Both the position numbers and the translations under genes were made by a program. The notes under the pieces are model-generated. The model was not told where the DNA came from, did not search any database, and saw nothing but the letters and a program-made list of their open reading frames with translations. From positions 13,814,909-13,878,908 of the forward strand of contig CM055106.1 of NCBI GenBank assembly GCA_029204225.1: DNA of 64,000 nucleotides. Reading direction: 5' to 3'. This stretch comes from Diphasiastrum complanatum. Taxonomy: Eukaryota > Streptophyta > Lycopodiopsida > Lycopodiales > Lycopodiaceae. Shown piece after piece: positions 44,468 through 55,271 of this stretch (positions within the stretch are counted from its first letter, which is position 1; each line of letters starts with the position of its first letter).

Positions 44468-46129
44468 AGCACTACATTGAATTACAAGCATGCATGCATT
44501 CGAACGTATTTAATTTAATACTTGCCAAACTTTCGATGGCCATAACTTCCTCTACAGGACACCAAATTGGTCGCTATAAAGCATAGTACGGAGGAAGAGT
44601 GGGTCTACAAGGCATTGCCACATCACCTTGCCACCTAGTCTTCACACATGCGAGCAGTAAATGTCCAAAAAATAGGTAGGAGGGCGCACTTTTTCAAGGT
44701 GATATGTTCAAAAATCCATCTCCAGCCTAATAAGCATCCAATCAGAGGTTACAAGCACTCTACTAAGGTTCATTACAGAGGCATAGAGGCTCCTATCCGG
44801 TCGAACAAACAATCATAGGCTTAGATCATGCAAAAAATGCATTTTTGGACTCCTTCAACAAGCAAAACGTCAACATAATGGTGCCTAAGCCTCACACAAC
44901 CAAATTGGATGTATGATGGCTCAAAGCAGAGGAAATCCATCATATTTTTATGCTTGTAATGAGAAACAATAGGTTCAGACCACCATTTGATAGGTATTCA
45001 TGCTCAAAAAACCCCAAAAGTACACTAATTTTTTTACCTTTTGCCCCTAATGGTGTCCAATCCTAACCAATCCTAACCAAACTTTATGATAGCCTTAGAA
45101 TAGCCTCCCAATATACATCAAAAATAACCCAAAAATTATCAAAAAACCATGTTTTTCGGACCAATTTTGACCAAAATTTGTTGGTCAAATCCACAAATAA
45201 GTGCAATTAGATCCAAATCCCTATAAATGCATTACATTCAAGCACTACAAGTTCTGAGTTCAGTCAATTATGGATTCTATAGCCCATTTATAGTCCAAAA
45301 ACTCAGATTTTTGGTCAAAAATCACTATCTTAGCATCCTTTTGATATTCAACCAATGTGCGATCATTAGATCCAATTATTAATGACTGTAAAATAGCAAG
45401 TACAATATGAAAAATGTACTACATCAGTAGCTATGATCAATTCCACGCAAAAAATTTAAATTCTAGGTGAAAAAATCACTAGAACCATAAAAAATCCATG
45501 GCTGAAAGTACATCAAGGATCTAAGAAGTCACCTACTTGGATGTGAATTCCACCACCTGGAAGCAAAAACAAAGAGATCCACCAGAAAAGCTGCAAAATC
45601 CAAGATCCTCAAGCCTCACCCCTTGATTGATGTGATCCAAGCTCTGATCCCACTATAACGATTGCCAAGTGGAGCATAAACCACCCAACCAACATGAAGA
45701 GGCTACTCAATACCCTAACCAATTCACCCCCAAGTCACAATGAATGAATACAAGAGATGAGAGGAATCCTGGCTCATGGATCTGAAATACCAATAGGGAG
45801 AATGGGCAAGTTTCCATGCTATTTTAATTACCCATATGATTATTAATTACTTTATCGACTATGCCCGGAATGACATAGCATAACTAATAACCACATACAA
45901 CTGGAGTGACCGACTATCCACCTCAGGAATTATTCTGATTCTCTTATATAGGACATGGACATAACACTTAGTAATTGTTCCAATCCTACATTCTCTCATC
46001 TGATGCGAAATTGTTGATTGCAAATTGCAAATCAATCGGGCTCTGAAACGAAACGAAACAAAACGAAGCGAAAGTGAAATTTGAATGAGCTCTGATATCG
46101 ACATTGCTAAAACGAAATCAAATTGATCA
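44468..46129. other. Non-coding region with two primer-binding-like sites
   Basis: No gene. GCTCTGATCCCA at about 45641-45652 and GCTCTGATATCGACA at about 46090-46104 (plus strand) look like diverged tRNA-Met sites in minus orientation. The second adjoins the Cop9 left LTR. The region may be the leader and remains of further minus-strand elements. Confidence 0.45.
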
Positions 46130-46600
46130 CGAACGAAATGAATTCGGATGGATTTCAGATATGATTGCTAGTCACTGCCTGCTATATCATTTCTACAATC
46201 CTTCAAAAAGTAGACAGACACTGCTGATCTACGTTATAGATTAATACAACATTCAACAACACTGAACCAGTGTGCGAAATTGATAAAAACAAGTGAATGA
46301 GATACGCAAGTGATAGCAGACAATAATACATTCAAGATCAGACAAAATTGAGAGTGATATGTGCGTAATAACTACAGTATCATCTATTGATCCTCTTGAA
46401 TTCGAGTGCTATATGACAGATCCACACAGCACATTGGCATGAGAGAAAATAGTGTTTTCTCACGAGTAGCGTCTCGCTTACTAGCGGACTTTTTGGATCT
46501 CTGTGAATTCTGCTTACAAAATTGTCTTGCGCACAGGCGGACTTCTATTCTGTATTTTGTATATTTTTTATATGCTACTCTATGAATCTTATACATCTAG
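46130..46600 (-). repeat. Cop9 3' LTR
   Basis: Matches 50687-51157 with many substitutions (GGATTTCAGATATGATTGCT through CTATTCTGTATTTTGTATATT). A primer-binding-like site lies directly to its left, which is unusual for a 3' LTR. Confidence 0.8.
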
Positions 46601-46890
46601 TAATTGCATACATTCAGAGTAGCACATCAGATTAGATAGACTAAACAATCTGTAACTAATCATGGATTACAAGAGAAGTGGGTTAGGCACATCCTAACGC
46701 TCTTCCGCTGATGTCATCATATCAGATCAGGGTTTTTGTACTTCATGGTACTTGCATGATCTTCTTGATCCTTTGGAGTGTGAAGGTCAAAAAGTGTCGC
46801 GAAGATTTTTGTGTCGCTTCGAGTCGTTTGACTTTTGCGTCGTCTGACTTTCTCCTGTTGTATCACAAACACTTTCCTTTCGTGAACATT

Positions 46891-48591
46891 TCATGTTCGT
46901 GTCTTTTCGTCAGGATGTTCACGAACATTTTCACTTCGTGTCTTTTCATCAGGTTTGCAAACATTTTTGTTTCGTGTCTTTTTGTCAAACTGAGGGCTGA
47001 AAGCTAGCAAAGCTTTGGTAATAGAAACGTTTTGTTTCTTCAGCTCCCTCTCAAGGCGTGGTAGCTTGATGACTCCAAGACTGCTGCTATGCTTCTCAAA
47101 CAGACCTTTGTCTAAGGCCTTTGTGAAAATGTCAGATACCATTTCCTTTGTTCCAATGAAAATAGTCTGTAGCATCTTCTTCTCGATCAGATTTCTTATC
47201 AAGTGATACTTGATTGCGATGTGTTTCGTCCTTGAATGAAACATAAAATCCTTTGTCAGATGTATTGCAGATGTATTGTCCATTTGCAAAATCAGAGGCT
47301 CATTTCTTGTTTTGCCCTCGTCAAGGAACCGTTTGAGCCAAATGATTTCAATAGCCATCTTTGTTGTTGCAACGTACTTTGCTTCATAGGATGACTGAGC
47401 CACAATGGTCTGCTTCTTGCTGACCCAAAGAATTGCTACTCCTGACGCGATGGTGCATCCTCTTGAGACACTTTTGCAGTCGTCCTTGAGAGATGCCCTA
47501 CTAGCATCACTGTAGGAAAGCATCTGGAACCCTGCATCACTAGAACAACACAAACCAAAATCTTTCATTAATTAAAGGTATTGCAAAATTTGTTTTGCAA
47601 TCTTCCAATGGGTTGAGCCTGGATTTGTACAAAATTGGCTCATCTGGAACACGACATAAGCGATGTTAGGATGTGTGTTATCTGCAAGGTACATCAGTGA
47701 TCCGATCAGCTTCCTGTAAGGTGTAAGCTGCATCAACTCTCTTTCTTATTTAGTCTTCGAATAGTCTTCATTCGTCAGGACTGTTCCTGCAAGCATGGGA
47801 GTATTTGCTCCTTTGCAACTCAGCATCCCGAAATCTTCTAAGATTTTCTGGGTATATCTAGACTGATGAAGGTACAATTTACCACCCTCATAGTCCTTGT
47901 CAATCTGTAAGCCAAAATAACATCTAGCTTCTCCCAGGTTTGCAATCTCGAAATGTTTCGAGATGTCATACTTCACCTCAACAATAAACTCTTCACTTTT
48001 GCAGAATATTAGAGTGTCGTCCATATACACAGCTACAATGATGATCTTCCCATCTGTAATTCTTACATAAATATTGGAATCAACCATTAGTGACTTGAAT
48101 CTTAAGGATTTCAGGGCTTGATTTTTCTTTTTATACCATTGTCGCACCGACTGCTTCAGACCGTAGATACTCCTATGCATTCTGCATGCATAAGTAGGAA
48201 GTGAGTTCGAAATGTAGTCTGGAGGTTGATCCATGTAGACTTCCTTGTCTAGCTCGCCACGCAAAAACGTTGTCTTTTCATCCACGATGTAAATCCTGAG
48301 ATCATAAGTAGCTGCATATGCAAACAATAAGCGTAGGGACGAATGTTTCACGACAAGAGAGAAGGTCTCAACATAGTCAATACCATATCTTTGAGAAAAA
48401 TCCTTCGCTATAAGTCTTGCCTTATAGTCAGAAATATCTCCATTTGGTCCATACTTCAGCTTGTATAACCACTTGCATTTTACAGTCTTTCGCTTATCTG
48501 GTAATGGCTGCAATGTCCACACCTGATTCTTCCTTATGGATTCCATGAATCCACAAAACTCTTCTAATGTAGAAGCTGAGCTGCCTGGCAC
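46891..48591 (-). pseudogene. Cop9 reverse transcriptase and RNase H
   Basis: RT (48591 to 47746) has VKCKWLYKLKYGPNGD, YKARLIAKDFSQRYGIDY, VDEKTTFLRGELDKE, SIYGLKQSVRQWY and YMDD in VAVYMDDTLIF (about 48009-48041). RNase H (47568 to 46891) has SYSDASRASLKDD, VAQSSYEAKYVA, LQMDNTSAIHL and IKYHLIRNLIEKK. A frame break at about 47569-47745 separates them. The RNase H frame ends in a repeated DEKTR-type tail encoded by a short tandem repeat (CTTTTCGTCAGG-like, 46890-46990). Confidence 0.88.
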
Positions 48592-48686
48592 AAATCTTGA
48601 TGGCGCTCTTCGTTCGATCTTCTAGGAGATCCTTCAAGATCTACAATGCTCTTGCCTTTATCTGCTCTGCTAGGTCCGGAACCATT

Positions 48687-49798
48687 TCAATTTACAGGTA
48701 TTGTAGCAATAGGCTGGCTTGCAAATCTTTCTTCGTCTGATTCGTCACTCGAATGAGGTGCGACTCGAACATCTTCGACTAAGTGTTCGTCCTCTACTCC
48801 CTCTGCCACAATTGGTAGATCATAGTACTGTCTTCCAAGGACTTCATAACTGACAGGATCATCGTTGGCCATTGTTCTGCTCTCATCAAATTTGACATCT
48901 CTGACTATCTTCACTATGTTTGTCTCTGACATATAGACTCTGTAGTATGACAAATGATTGTTATATCCTACAAGATATCCTTGTTCTGTTTTCTTATCAA
49001 GCTTCTTTCAAAGCTTATCAGAAACATGTGTATAAGCTGCACAGCCAAAGATACGGATGTGAGTCAGATTGGGTTTTCTACCCCACCATAATTCGTGTGG
49101 TGTCGTGTGAGGAACACCAGATTTTCCTGTCCCGTTCTGAATGTAAGCAACTGAAGCTACTGCTTTAGCCCACAGCACTCTTGGAGCTTTTGAGTAGGCC
49201 ATCATGCACCTAACAGCTTCCATTAGAGTCCTGTTCTTTCTTTCTGCAACACCGTTCTGCTGCGGTGTGTAAGATGCAGTTCTTCTGTGAATGATACCAC
49301 AATCATTACAGAAGTCATTGAATCGATTTGAGATGTATTCTCCACCTCGATCTGTTCTGATCTGCTTCACTTTATTACCAGTGCATCTTTCTACCCAATT
49401 CACATACTTTGCGAATTTGTCAAATGCTTCTGATTTATTGTGAATAAAGTAGACTCTGGCAAATTTACTGTAATCATCAATAAAGGTTATATAATACTTT
49501 GATCCTCCTACTGAGATCACGTTGAGAGGTCCACAGATGTCAAAATGTACAAGCTCCATAATCTTTGTAGTTCTGCAGGAATCTTGACAAAAGGAGTACG
49601 TGACATCTCACCCTTTAGACATGTATCATAGGTCATCGAACTAGTTGCATTCGAGATGGTCACTCCTATGATTACTCCATGATGACTTGCTTGATATAGT
49701 GCCATTGAATTCATACGACATAGTCTCCTATGCCATAGAGTATCTGGCAAATCATCATGAGTCTGATGCACTTGATCTGCAGGTAGGCGTACCTTCAA
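48687..49798 (-). pseudogene. Cop9 integrase
   Basis: The finger is decayed near 49517-49798 (TLWHRRLCRMN, then a later TCLKGEMSRTPF). The core at 49008-49559 is well kept: HFDICGPLN (usual HSD is HFD), TFIDDYSKFA, RTDRGGEYISNRF and YTPQQNGVAERKNRTLMEAVR. The C-terminal part is in 48687-48953 after a stop near 49008. Confidence 0.85.
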
Positions 49799-49870
49799 GT
49801 GATACAGGTTGTCTTTTCTTCTACCTTGAGTGATTAGTGTACTGGTACTTGCATCAACAACGTTGCATGC

Positions 49871-50680
49871 TTAGTCCGAGGATGTTACACGCATCCCTGC
49901 ATCAACTATTCTTGCCACTGATAGCAAGTCCTGCTGCAGCGTAGGCACAAACAAAACATCTTTGAGTCGTCTGTCTCTGTCGTTTGTGTTGAGCCATAGT
50001 GAACCAATACCATTCACTTGATGCTTTGATCCATCTCCAAGGACGATAAATCTTGATGGATCTGCACTTCGAAAATCAGACATTATCCATCTTGACGTAA
50101 CAAAATACGAGGTAGATCCTGAATCAAGAATTACCTCCTGCGTGTCAGGTGTTGATACTACACACATGTCTGCACAGATGTAGGCGGTCGAATTTTCGTG
50201 ATTCGATCTTTCTTCGTCCATCTTTGAGCTCTCTGGCTCCTCGACATATGACAAACTATTGTTGTTCTCCTGTCTACTTTGGGCTGATTTGTTTCTTGGG
50301 TTCTGGCGGCAGTCCGTAGCTACATGATCCTTCTTATGACAGTGGATACACTCAATTTTCGGATTAAGCCAACACGAATCAACAGTATGTCCTTCACGTT
50401 TGCATCTCACGCATGTCTTCTTGTCTCCACTCTACTGTTTCGACCTTCCTTTGTTCTTCCATTTGCCTTTGTTGGATCGTTCTGCTTGCTGATCTCGATC
50501 CTGCCTTCGATCTGACTCCCTCTTAGGCTTCAATTGCTTCTTTGCTTTTTCCTTGTTGTTGTAGAGGGCTTGGTCAGAAGCATCCTTGTGATCAAGGTGC
50601 TCTCGAGCTTCGACTTCTTCTCAAATCTCGACAACAACCTTTTCGAGTGTCATTGTAGGATCTTTTGCTAGCATCGTTCT
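49871..50680 (-). pseudogene. Cop9 Gag C-terminus and protease
   Basis: The minus strand begins mid-Gag near 50680 (PTMTLEKVVVEI, then stops) with a Lys-rich linker. Two CCHC knuckles follow, CVRCKREGHTVDSC and CIHCHKKDHVATDC, joined by WLNPKIE, and then the protease site LDSGSTSYFV (about 50090-50120) and LGDGSKHQVNGIGS. At least two in-frame stops lie before the first knuckle. Same double-knuckle lineage as Cop5. Confidence 0.85.
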
Positions 50681-50686
50681 GGTTGA

Positions 50687-51157
50687 TCTCGAACGAAATG
50701 TTCGAATGGATTTCAGATATGATTGCTGGTCACTGCCTGCTATATCATTCCTACAATCCTCTAGAAAGTAGACAAACACTACTGATCTACGTTATAGATT
50801 AATACAACATTCAACAAAACTGAATCAGTGTGCGGAATTGATAAAAACAAGTGAATGAGATATACAAGTGATAGCAAACAGTAATTCATTCAAGATCAGA
50901 CAAAATTGAGAGTGATATGTGCATAATAACTACAGTATCATCTATTGATCCTCTTGATTTTGAGCGTTGTATGACAAATCCACACAATGCATTAGCGTGC
51001 GAGAAAATAGTGTTCTCTCACAAGGAGTGTCTCGCTTACTAGTGGACTTCTTGGATCTCTATGGATCCTGCTTACAAAATTGTCTCGCGCACATGCGCAC
51101 TTCTATTCTGTATTCTGTATATTTTCTATATGCTACTGTATGCATAGTATACATAGT
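50687..51157 (-). repeat. Cop9 5' LTR
   Basis: Partner of 46130-46600. Its inner edge has no primer-binding site, so the edge was removed by deletion. Confidence 0.8.
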
Positions 51158-51861
51158 AAAAGTTAAAAAAATTTATGTTGCGGAAGTACGCCTCCTTGGA
51201 CAGTTTTGCCCAGGGAAGGCTATATGCCCTCGGGCGACACCCCCCGCCCCGTTGCGCCGACGCCTCAAAGGGCGCTGGAACTTGATCGGTTTCACCTAAC
51301 ACGCGCTTAAGTCTAACACGCGGTCTCAAATCACACAGGCGTGAGGGCTGCGCTCGTGCCCGAAAAAAATTGGTGCTTGGCGCTCGCATGTGCCCTGGGA
51401 CCGTGTAGTGCCCGCGAAAAATCTCAAGACTCGCGTGCCTTGAGAATCATACGACCCAGGGACCAATTTGTCGATGAAAAAAATCCCGGACCGGGCGCTT
51501 TGATCGCACGGGCTGCCAATCTACCCGCTACTCTTGTACCCCCGTCCGCCCGGGCTTTGGAGCACGGCCCGCGTGTGGAAGTGGTTTGGCCGCGGTGCCC
51601 CCCCGCGGCTGACGCGTGTCAACCGCGCGGTGCCCGTCAAAAATCAACGAGCGCCTGATTTTGTCGAGCGACGCCAGGGCGGGTCCCGGGTCAGCGGGCA
51701 TCGTGGCAGCACCGGGCAGGCCAAGGGTCCGGACAACGGGCCAGGTGGCACCAATGTCCTATTGGGAGCCAAGGGAGCGGGCGGTGGCACCGGGCAACCA
51801 CAAGTGGCGCCAAGCAACATGCCTCTCACACACACACATGTCAAGTGATGGGGAGTTTGTC
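51158..51861. promoter_or_regulatory. GC- and CpG-rich block upstream of the PNGase A gene
   Basis: From about 51182 to 51830 the sequence turns sharply GC-rich with many CG dinucleotides (CGCGGT, CCCGGG, GGCCGCGG), unlike the AT-rich surroundings. Long frames here (51341-51658, 51534-51848, 51644-51844) overlap on both strands and look like GC-driven chance. It could be a CpG-island-like promoter or a GC-rich repeat inserted upstream. Confidence 0.5.
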
Positions 51862-51869
51862 TATATATC
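51862..51869 (+). promoter_or_regulatory. Possible TATA box of the PNGase A gene
   Basis: TATATATC in TTTGTCTATATATCTCC, about 300 bp upstream of the chosen ATG. Confidence 0.5.
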
Positions 51870-52164
51870 TCCTCCCCATAGTCTCAAATGAATGCTTATG
51901 GGACAAAGATTGGTTGCCTGAACACATGGCGTCCGGGCAGCCAATTTTAAAAAAAAAAAAAAAAAACTTGTGGTCACGAGGGCACCAATTTCTGGCTGGG
52001 AGTGCACACTGTGTGGGCTGAATCCTCGGCGTGCCTTTAAACCCCCCTGGGCAAAAGACCAAATCATTCAAAATCCACCACTTCCATTTTTCTTCCCTCA
52101 GATCTTATCTATATCTTGCAACCTGCTTTTGGCAAATCCTTCCATTGCTTGTGGCAGCTATACG

Positions 52165-54063
52165 ATGACAAAATCAACAGGTACGATCTTCATCTTTGTT
52201 ACAGTAACTCTTTTTTCTGCTCGAATTCAAGCTCGCTTTCAACACTACACCCTCACACCCTTTTTTTTCTTGCAATTTTCAGTTTTTTTCAAAGGATTTC
52301 TTCTTTTTATCATTGCGCTTGTGTTCGGGGGATCGCAAAAATTTCTGACACATGCTGGATCAACATCGGTTGTGCTAAGGTCAAGGCTTAAACCAGCACT
52401 GGGAATTTCGTCAGCAGAAATTGCTGCTCAGAATGGATCTAAGGAATTTTTCGAAGTCACTAAGCCGCTCGACATACCTCCCCATACTACGCCATGTTCT
52501 ATACTCTTGCTTAAGCATTCATTTGCCGATACCATAAACTGGCCTCCCTTTGTCACAACATACACACCTAGCGAAAAATGTGGCTTTGAGTGGCAGAAGG
52601 TGGTACTGAAATGGAAGGCGACCTGCAAGGGTAGGCAGTTTGATCGAATCTCGGCTGTTTGGTTAAGTGGAGTGGAGATCTTCCGGACATGCACAGCGGA
52701 GCCAATTGCCGATGGCATAGAGTGGATAGTTGAGAAGGATGTTACAAGATTTGCCGTTCTTTTCAGAGATTTGCAGACGTTGGTAGTGTCCTTGGGTAAT
52801 GTGGTTGATAAAACATATACTGGCATCTTTCACGTTACCCTTACAGTAGATTTTTATCCCCAGTATAAGCAGAAGGGCGATCCAAAAGCCTCTAGCCATG
52901 CTGATGTGGTCTTACCAGTTTCCCTAGCATCGCCGCTGAACGGAGGGTACTGGTTTCAGCTACAAGGATCGACTGATGTAGGATCTGTTTCAGTAACGGT
53001 TCCGACAAATGTTTACAGAGCGACACTTGAGATCTGCGTGTCCTTTCATGGAAATGATGAATCCTGGTACACTAATCCTACAAACGATTACATTGAAGCC
53101 AACAATCTCGCAGGCCAAATACCAGGAAACGGTCCGTTTAGGGAAGTTGTGGTATTCATTGACGACTTGATAGTCGGTGCTGTTTGTGCTTTTCCTGTGG
53201 TATACACGGGAGGAATCAATCCATTGTTCTGGCGACCAGTTGCTGCTATTGGTGCATTCGATCTGCCAAGCTACGATTTCGACATAACACCATTTCTTGG
53301 TATTTTTGGTGATGGCAGAGCACATAGTGTAAGCTTGAGAGTCACCAATTCTCTTAGCTTCTGGCTCTTAGATGCTAACCTTCACCTTTGGCTCGATCCT
53401 AGTAGCTCGAAAGTAACAGGGCGTCTGCTAGAGTACAATGCTCCAGACCTGCATGCCAGGTCTATAAATTCATACACAGGGCTTGATGGTGATATTTCCA
53501 CAAAAGCATCACGATCAATCTACTATTCGGGGTATGTCTTCTCATCTTACGGAAATATTACAACTTCGTCATTTTACAGTTACAAATTTCAGAATCTGCA
53601 AGTCTACTCGAGCAATGCTAGTGTCAGTCTTGTTGAGCAGAGTATAGAAACGAAAAGCAGAGTTACAACCAGAATAGGTTCTCAAAACTTCGATTTTGAG
53701 GAAGTAGAGACCTCCTATCCTCTGAGTTTGTTCTGTGCTCAGGTAAATCTGCCTAATGACACCATAATCTTAAATGCCAGTATAGCACATGCATTGAATG
53801 AGCATGTCAACGTATCCAAAAAAGGTTCCAGCTCTCTGCTTAATTCTCAGGCAGCTGACGGATTGATATCCATCTCAAATAATCTGGTCACTAGTGGATG
53901 GGGTGCTTTGAGACAGAATTACAGCTTCGAAAGCAAAAGTGGTTGCTACTATCGTTCATTAAGTGCTAGAAACTACTCTTTGCTCTCAGACATTGTAGTC
54001 ACAAGCTGCACTATTCCTGACGTACCGGATTACATCAGATCTCCCTTGAAGGATTTCGAATAG
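52165..54063 (+). CDS. Peptide-N4-(N-acetyl-beta-glucosaminyl)asparagine amidase A (PNGase A) family
   Basis: The frame matches plant PNGase A along its length: FFEVTKPLDIPPHTTPCSIL, SFADTINWPPFVTTY, GRQFDRISAVWLSGVEIFRT, CTAEPIADGIEWIVEKDVTR, DKTYTGIFHVTLTVDFYP, and REVVVFIDDLIVGAV further on. The family removes N-glycans from glycopeptides in the secretory or extracellular space. The frame is open from 51970, but the ATG at 52165 is chosen because a hydrophobic signal-like segment follows it; that gives 632 codons unspliced. A likely 102-nt intron (52181-52282) would make a 598-residue protein with signal MTKST-VFFKGFLLFIIALVF. Several Asn-X-Ser/Thr sequons (NITT, NASV, NDTI, NYSF, NYSL) fit a secreted glycoprotein. 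Usual family length is about 600. The specific substrate cannot be told. Confidence 0.88.
   Translation: MTKSTGTIFIFVTVTLFSARIQARFQHYTLTPFFFLQFSVFFKGFLLFIIALVFGGSQKFLTHAGSTSVVLRSRLKPALGISSAEIAAQNGSKEFFEVTKPLDIPPHTTPCSILLLKHSFADTINWPPFVTTYTPSEKCGFEWQKVVLKWKATCKGRQFDRISAVWLSGVEIFRTCTAEPIADGIEWIVEKDVTRFAVLFRDLQTLVVSLGNVVDKTYTGIFHVTLTVDFYPQYKQKGDPKASSHADVVLPVSLASPLNGGYWFQLQGSTDVGSVSVTVPTNVYRATLEICVSFHGNDESWYTNPTNDYIEANNLAGQIPGNGPFREVVVFIDDLIVGAVCAFPVVYTGGINPLFWRPVAAIGAFDLPSYDFDITPFLGIFGDGRAHSVSLRVTNSLSFWLLDANLHLWLDPSSSKVTGRLLEYNAPDLHARSINSYTGLDGDISTKASRSIYYSGYVFSSYGNITTSSFYSYKFQNLQVYSSNASVSLVEQSIETKSRVTTRIGSQNFDFEEVETSYPLSLFCAQVNLPNDTIILNASIAHALNEHVNVSKKGSSSLLNSQAADGLISISNNLVTSGWGALRQNYSFESKSGCYYRSLSARNYSLLSDIVVTSCTIPDVPDYIRSPLKDFE
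52181..52282 (+). other. Predicted 102-nt intron (divisible by three) in PNGase A gene
   Basis: Donor AACAG|GTACGA at 52181 and acceptor TTGCAATTTTCAG ending at 52282, preceded by a strong T-rich tract. Removing it joins MTKST directly to VFFKGFLLFIIALVF in the same frame, giving a cleaner signal peptide. Kept in, it encodes 34 residues without a stop. Confidence 0.6.
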
Positions 54064-54291
54064 CATTCTCCTACTCTCCTGTCTGGTGTCTTTAAGGATC
54101 CATCAATCATCATACAATAATACTAACAATACAGTCATGCTGATGTGAACAAGAAGTTCTCTGTATAGGATATAGTTCTTGCTTGAAGAACTTGACGAAT
54201 TAAAGAATATGACAATGCAAAATTGGTGTCTTCGTCGTTATCTCTCTACCCTCTTTCAATTCATCCACTTCTCCTTGACTGCCTCTAGCTG

Positions 54292-54293
<2 letters not shown>

Positions 54294-54368
<75 letters not shown>
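54294..54368. repeat. (TC)n(CA)n microsatellite
   Basis: TC run 54294-54335 followed by CA run to 54368. Confidence 0.95.
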
Positions 54369-54369
<1 letters not shown>

Positions 54370-54873
54370 CAAAACTTGTATTCCACGCTCAAAATTAAAA
54401 CCCATAAAATTAACTCCAAAAAAACAAAAATCCTAAACCCTCAAAACAAACTTGAACAAGCCCAACATTAGGCCTTTTTACCTATTAAGCTTTTTTTTTA
54501 CAGTTACATTTAGCTTTTTGTAGATGCCTAGTTCATAATTATGCCAGCCAAGCAAGACTATTAGCATGCACAAATAGTTGTGGCCGTCAATGATTAAACT
54601 GTGTTGCAAGACTTGTAACTACCAACCTTATCTCGTGCTTCTGCATGCTTCAACCAATGCAATAAAGTAACCGAAATTCACTATGAAGTTGGACGGCACA
54701 ATAATGGTTTATCGTCCTAGGCTGGAACTTTAGAACCAATTCACTTGTCATCGACTAGAATATGGCACACAAACCACTTGTGTTCTTGTTTTTCAGATCA
54801 CATTTTGCTGTTTGACATGTCAATTGTGTGTGGTGATCTCAATGCATTTTAGCATTTGCAAGAATGAGTCCAT
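54369..54873. other. Non-coding, no gene seen
   Basis: AT-rich sequence without recognisable domain or element end. Confidence 0.5.
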
Positions 54874-55173
54874 TGTGAGAAATTTCAACTAGCTTAGTAA
54901 GGTTTAGTCATATTTTGGTTAATTGTTAATATTAGGCCAAAATGCATTTTAGACTTGAGATAAACTTTATGAAAGTTATTTTAGTCAAAGTTCATTTGAA
55001 TTACCACTTTTGAAAAGTGTGGGAAAGTTAGGAGGTCGAGTTTGGAAGGTTCAAATTTGAATACTTGGTTCATTGAATCTAGTCCACATTAATGGTAGTG
55101 TTTTTGTTATGGAGGGAAACCAAGATCATCAATGAGCCTGCTATACATAGATGTAAACTCGTGGGAAGAGATG

Positions 55174-55222
<49 letters not shown>

Positions 55223-55271
55223 CCATGCTTATACATGAGTTCTCTTGGGTTCATCTATCCATTGGTGCATA
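54874..55271 (+). repeat. Truncated LTR related to the Cop2 LTR, with internal (TC)22
   Basis: From TGTGAGAAATTTC the sequence follows the sense strand of the Cop2 LTR: AGTGTGGGAAAGTTA, GTCGAGTTTG, TTCAAATTT, CATTGAATCTAG, GGAGGGAAA, ACTCGTGG, CATGCTTATACATG, TCTCTTGGGTTC, CCATTGGTGCA. It stops matching near 55271. At the spot where Cop2 has CTTCTCTCTTCTCTATCTC it carries a pure TC run (55176-55219). Confidence 0.75.

Larger units (their letters stand above)
46130..51157 (-). mobile_element. Cop9: minus-strand copia with degraded frames
   Basis: Direct repeats of about 470 bp (46130-46600 and 50687-51157) are the LTRs. The interior keeps Gag knuckles, protease, integrase, RT and RNase H. The right side lacks the primer-binding site, leader and first half of Gag, so a deletion fused the LTR to mid-Gag near 50680. 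The LTRs differ at many positions, so the copy is old. Confidence 0.8.

Noticed and set aside
51341-51891. Several overlapping Pro/Arg/Gly-rich frames
   Set aside because: GC-rich DNA lacks stop codons by chance; frames overlap on both strands and have no motif or start context.
51970-52164. N-terminal 65-residue extension of the PNGase A frame
   Set aside because: It lies upstream of a better start followed by a signal-like segment, has no family similarity, and follows an A-rich tract typical of a 5' untranslated region.
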